Positions 12,868 through 15,815 of a DNA stretch of 15,815 nucleotides are shown here, piece by piece. The notes below the pieces were generated by a model. That model made no database searches. It was given only the letters and a program-made list of their open reading frames with translations, and was not told the DNA's origin. The translations under genes were made by a program, and so were the position numbers. The stretch is from CAZWMK01 sp964635065 (lineage in GTDB: Bacteria > Pseudomonadota > Alphaproteobacteria > Sphingomonadales > Sphingomonadaceae), in assembly GCA_964635065.1 (NCBI GenBank), contig CAZWMK010000047.1, forward strand, positions 1 to 15,815, written 5' to 3'. Position 1 is the first letter of the stretch. Every line of letters begins with the position of its first letter.

Positions 12868-15141
12868 ATGAATTATCGTATTCGTGACAATTCGGTCATG
12901 CTGGCGCTGGGCGGCCTTGCCCTTCTCGCCACGGCCACACCGGCTACTGCGCAGGATGCCGCAGCGGCGGCTGCCCCTGCCGCACAGGAAGACACGGGCG
13001 GCATCGGCGAAATCGTTGTCACTGCCCGCCGCCGCGTTGAATCGCTGCAGGATACGCCGATCGCCGTGACCGCGATTGCGCCGGCCATGCTCGAATCGAA
13101 GGCGACCGTGAACATCGGCGATCTTCAGGGTTCGGCGCCGAACGTGATGATCACCCAGCAGAACACGGGCGCTGCTGCCGCCAATATCTCGATCCGCGGC
13201 CTGAGCTTCGCCGACGTCGACAAGTCGTTTGAATCGACCGTTGGCATCATGGTCGATGGCGTGTTCATCGGCACCTCGACCGGCGCCTTCCTCGACTTCT
13301 TCGACGTGTCGTCGATCGAAGTGTTGCGCGGCCCGCAGGGTACGCTGTTCGGTCGCAACACCATCGGCGGCGTGATCAACATCCAGCGCACCCGTCCGAC
13401 CGGCGAACTGGGCGGCAAGTTCGAAGTGTCATATGGCAAGTTCGACACTTGGAGCACCCGCGCCGTGGTCAACACGCCGATGATCGGCGACGTGCTGGCT
13501 GCCAAGTTCTTCTATTTCCACAACCAGAGCGATGGCTACTATCGTTCGGGCGTCACCGGCGAACGCCGTGGTGGTTCGAACAACGAAAACTTCGGCGCCT
13601 CGTTCCTCTTCACGCCCACCGCCAATTTCGACGCGCTTCTGACCGTCGAAAAGCAGGTCCAGAAATTTGACGCCCTGAATTCGAGCATCTCGAAGTCGGG
13701 CGAACTGTTCTGCGATCTGTCGTCGCCGGCAGCGCAGGCCGTGGAATGCAACCGCAGCACGACCAAGGGCCTTTACACGACTTTCTCGGAACCGGGGCAG
13801 TCGAACTATGAGGCGCCTGCTGTCACGCTCGAAATGAACCTCGACCTTGATGTCGTGAAGCTGACCTCGATCACCGGATGGCGCAAGTCGGACGAGCATC
13901 AGACGCAGGACGTCGATGCGCTGTCGACCGACTTCTACTATGTCGACCGTACGCAGGACTTCCGCCAGTTCAGCCAGGAACTGCGCGCATCGGGCGATAT
14001 CATGGAAGGCCTCGACTATGTCGTCGGTGCTTATTTCTATGATCACAAGTACAGCCTGCTGCAGCTGACCCGCCTGTTCGGCGCATTCGATCCGAACGCC
14101 GACCAGTTCACCGAAGGCAAGTCGCAGTCCTATGCCTTCTTCGGCGATTTCAACTGGGCGCTGAACGATCAGGTCCGCCTCTCGTTTGGCGGTCGCTGGA
14201 CGCACGACAAGAAGCATAACCAGCTGAAGCTGGGCGCAACGCAGTTCAATGGCGCCAGCTATTCGGGCAGCAAGTTCACGCCGAAGATCTCGGTCGACTA
14301 TCGTCCGACCGATGACGCGATGGTTTATGCATCATGGTCGCGCGGCTATCGCTCGGGCGGCTTCTCGGGTCGTGGCCTGACGCAGTTCTCGTCGACGACG
14401 CCTTATGGTCCTGAAACCGTCGATTCCTATGAAGTCGGCTTCAAGACCAACTGGCTCGACGATCGCCTGCAGGTCAACGTCGCAGCTTTCTACACCGACT
14501 ATCAGGACCTTCAGCAGAACACGACGATCCCGACCATCGGTGGCGTGGGCAACGAAACCATCGTTACCAACGTCGGCGGCGCGAAGATCAAGGGTGTCNN
14601 NNNNNNNNACATCGTTGCCCGTCCGCTCGAAGGCGTCACGCTGAAGGCGTCGGTGGGTTATCTCGACAACAAGTTCAAGAACTTCATCAGCCCGGCGATC
14701 GCGCCCGGCACGACGACGCTCGTGAACTTCGACTATTCGGCCGTGAACATGATCTACGCGCCGAAGTGGACGGTCTCGCTCGGTGCGGAATACAGCCGCC
14801 CGGTCGGCACGGGTGAGTGGACGACGAACGTCGGCTACCGCTTCATCTCGCGCTATGACCAGCAGGTTTCGATCGGCGCCACCACTGTCGATCCGCTGAC
14901 CGGCGACATCACGGTGCTCAACAACGATCCGCGCGTCCGCGCCGATCAGCATAACCTTGTCGACGCCAGCACCTCGCTGACCTTCGACCTGGGCGGCAAT
15001 GAAGCCCGCGTCACGCTCTATGGCCGCAACCTGCTCAATGACCGCGGCCCGAACGCCGCGTTCACCGTGGCTGGTCTGTGGTCGTTCTCGACGGGTCGTG
15101 AACCGCGCACCTTCGGTGTCCAGCTCGGCTACAAGTTCTGA
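12868..15141 (+). CDS. TonB-dependent receptor (outer-membrane uptake protein)
   Basis: This outer-membrane beta-barrel receptor has about 757 residues. It has a signal peptide of about 28 residues (cleavage after ATA), an Ala-rich linker, and a TonB-box-like GEIVVTARRR (47-56). The plug domain follows, with SIRGL and SSIEVLRGPQGTLFGRNTIGGVINI, and then the barrel, ending in FGVQLGYKF with the terminal Phe required for outer-membrane insertion. Such receptors use TonB/ExbBD energy to import siderophores or, very often in sphingomonads, aromatic and other carbon sources. Its place beside the TetR/Rieske module suggests import of that pathway's substrate; iron uptake is the alternative. Ten N at 14599-14608 interrupt the sequence at about residue 578. 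The frame is kept across them, so the gene is probably intact. Confidence 0.93.
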   Translation: MNYRIRDNSVMLALGGLALLATATPATAQDAAAAAAPAAQEDTGGIGEIVVTARRRVESLQDTPIAVTAIAPAMLESKATVNIGDLQGSAPNVMITQQNTGAAAANISIRGLSFADVDKSFESTVGIMVDGVFIGTSTGAFLDFFDVSSIEVLRGPQGTLFGRNTIGGVINIQRTRPTGELGGKFEVSYGKFDTWSTRAVVNTPMIGDVLAAKFFYFHNQSDGYYRSGVTGERRGGSNNENFGASFLFTPTANFDALLTVEKQVQKFDALNSSISKSGELFCDLSSPAAQAVECNRSTTKGLYTTFSEPGQSNYEAPAVTLEMNLDLDVVKLTSITGWRKSDEHQTQDVDALSTDFYYVDRTQDFRQFSQELRASGDIMEGLDYVVGAYFYDHKYSLLQLTRLFGAFDPNADQFTEGKSQSYAFFGDFNWALNDQVRLSFGGRWTHDKKHNQLKLGATQFNGASYSGSKFTPKISVDYRPTDDAMVYASWSRGYRSGGFSGRGLTQFSSTTPYGPETVDSYEVGFKTNWLDDRLQVNVAAFYTDYQDLQQNTTIPTIGGVGNETIVTNVGGAKIKGVXXXXIVARPLEGVTLKASVGYLDNKFKNFISPAIAPGTTTLVNFDYSAVNMIYAPKWTVSLGAEYSRPVGTGEWTTNVGYRFISRYDQQVSIGATTVDPLTGDITVLNNDPRVRADQHNLVDASTSLTFDLGGNEARVTLYGRNLLNDRGPNAAFTVAGLWSFSTGREPRTFGVQLGYKF
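14599..14608. other. Assembly gap (10 N) inside the receptor gene
   Basis: Ten undetermined bases follow the codons for KIKGV and precede IVARPLEGV. The reading frame is the same on both sides if the gap is 10 bases. Related receptors usually have three residues (such as E-x-E/D) between GV and the next block, which would correspond to seven missing bases and the same frame. The true length is unknown. Confidence 0.95.
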
Positions 15142-15167
15142 TCTGAACGCTTGAAGCGTTAAAAGAG

Positions 15168-15203
15168 ACGGGCGGCTCCGAAAGGGGCCGCCCGTTTTCT
15201 TTT
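15168..15203 (+). terminator. Intrinsic terminator of the receptor gene
   Basis: A 12-bp stem (15168-15179 with 15184-15195, one G-T wobble) is closed by a GAAA tetraloop and followed by TTTTCTTTT. It lies 26 bases after the receptor stop and also just beyond the stop of the convergent EthD gene. Confidence 0.93.
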
Positions 15204-15223
15204 GGGTTCAGGATGGTGGAAAA

Positions 15224-15595
15224 TCAGGCCACGACGGGCGGCATGACCGATGCATGTTCCTCGACCAGAAAGGTCTGGTTCTTCGAGCGGTCGAACAGCT
15301 TTTCCTCGTCCTCGGCAATGAGGGCGGAAATTTCAGGCGTTGCGAAGGCGGCGAACGTCTTTTCGGCGGTCTCGCGGTCGTTGAACCAGATTTCGAGCAC
15401 TACGTCGAAGGCGGATTCGGGAATCTCCCCGGTCAGCGGATGCGGCAAGGGGTGAAGGAAGTTGCGCGCGTAGCGCGTCGCCTTGCCGAACAGAAGTTTC
15501 TCGCCGATCAGCCGATGGCTCTTGTCGTAATAGTCGATGAACTCTTCCATCGACATGCCGGGCCGGCGTTTCAGCAGCGTGATGATCTTGAACAT
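15224..15595 (-). CDS. EthD domain-containing protein
   Basis: This small ferredoxin-like alpha/beta protein has 123 residues. It starts MFKIITLLKRRPGMSMEEF and continues IDYYDKSHRLIGEKLL, the pattern of EthD/dimeric alpha-beta barrel proteins (lead strand, then the helix with the H-x-x-L region). It ends in a hydrophobic strand and PPVVA. EthD-like proteins accompany degradation pathways, and some relatives are small decarboxylases or cyclases. The function here is unknown. ATG 15595 is chosen over GTG 15601 because GGGGAG (15601-15606) lies five bases before the ATG and would overlap the GTG. It converges on the receptor gene across a strong terminator. Its promoter would be in 15596-15690 unless lepA reads through. 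Confidence 0.87.
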   Translation of the reverse strand: MFKIITLLKRRPGMSMEEFIDYYDKSHRLIGEKLLFGKATRYARNFLHPLPHPLTGEIPESAFDVVLEIWFNDRETAEKTFAAFATPEISALIAEDEEKLFDRSKNQTFLVEEHASVMPPVVA

Positions 15596-15632
15596 GGACA
15601 CTCCCCAGATGATCTGACGGCACAGGTCGTCC

Positions 15633-15654
15633 GCCCGGCCAATCGACGCCGGGC
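15633..15654 (-). terminator. Stem-loop between lepA and the EthD gene
   Basis: GCCCGGC (15633-15639) and GCCGGGC (15648-15654) form a 7-bp GC stem with an 8-base loop. A shorter 5-bp stem (15678-15690) abuts the lepA stop. Neither has a T-run on the minus strand, so termination here is uncertain and read-through into the EthD gene is possible. Confidence 0.35.
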
Positions 15655-15690
15655 AGGAGGGGATGTCAACAGTTCAGGCCGATTGTCGGC

Positions 15691-15815
15691 TTATTTGTCG
15701 TCACCCATGCGAAGCGCGGCGATGAACGCTTCCTGCGGAATGTCGACATTGCCGTACTGCCGCATGCGTTTCTTGCCTTCCTTCTGCTTTTCCAGAAGTT
15801 TGCGCTTGCGGCTGA
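15691..15815 (-). CDS. lepA: Elongation factor 4 (LepA), C-terminal end only
   Basis: Only the last 41 residues are in the window; the gene continues beyond the right edge. The sequence SRKRKLLEKQKEGKKRMRQ, then YGNVDIPQEAFIAALRM and a short GDDK tail, is the conserved C-terminal RNA-binding tail of LepA/EF4. LepA is the translational GTPase that acts on ribosomes during elongation and stress. The frame was read directly from the reverse strand, ending in TAA at 15693-15691. It marks the return to conserved housekeeping sequence to the right of the catabolic module. Confidence 0.92.
   Translation of the reverse strand, partial: SRKRKLLEKQKEGKKRMRQYGNVDIPQEAFIAALRMGDDK

Noticed and set aside
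13429..14217. A 262-residue minus-strand frame inside the TonB receptor
   Set aside because: It is a shadow of a receptor whose plug, barrel and terminal Phe are all recognisable.
7988..15690. Mobile element borders or integration into lepA flank
   Set aside because: No transposase, integrase, tRNA or direct terminal repeats were seen. The accessory look of the catabolic cluster rests on gene content only.

Overview
The window looks like a chromosomal segment from a high-GC alphaproteobacterium, most likely a sphingomonad (order Sphingomonadales). The support is the gene content: dnaK-dnaJ, a DUF2157/GDYXXLXY membrane pair, a dsbB-coq7 pair, a large TonB-dependent receptor of the sphingomonad catabolic type, and a Rieske oxygenase gene set. 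The genus cannot be fixed by eye. A run of ten N inside the receptor gene shows that this is draft or scaffolded sequence.

Housekeeping left half (1-8000). The 3' end of dnaK is followed by a perfect hairpin and then dnaJ. Next come a DUF2157 membrane protein and a GDYXXLXY protein that overlap by four bases. On the minus strand lie a small unidentified gene, a DsbB-type disulfide oxidase and a Coq7-type hydroxylase. After an AT-rich promoter-like gap, three plus-strand genes follow: an ECF sigma factor, a one-pass membrane anti-sigma candidate, and a secreted Spy/CnrX-like heavy-metal sensor. All three are linked by ATGA overlaps and end at a strong terminator. A class I photolyase closes this half.

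Accessory right half (8000-15600). A minus-strand cluster reads, in transcription order, Rieske oxygenase alpha subunit, small cupin (2,4'-dihydroxyacetophenone dioxygenase-like), luciferase-like flavin monooxygenase, and short-chain dehydrogenase. Divergent from it is a TetR regulator, followed by a TonB-dependent receptor that ends at a strong terminator. A convergent EthD-domain gene follows. The 188-bp divergent gap holds a near-perfect 15-bp inverted repeat, the best operator candidate in the window. The natural reading is an uptake, oxygenation, ring or C-C cleavage, and dehydrogenation module for an unidentified, probably aromatic or terpenoid-like, substrate under TetR control. No ferredoxin or reductase for the Rieske enzyme is present in the window.

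Right edge. The 3' end of lepA (elongation factor 4) on the minus strand returns to conserved chromosome, so the catabolic module sits between housekeeping genes. Nothing in the sequence marks a mobile element, tRNA, rRNA or CRISPR array.
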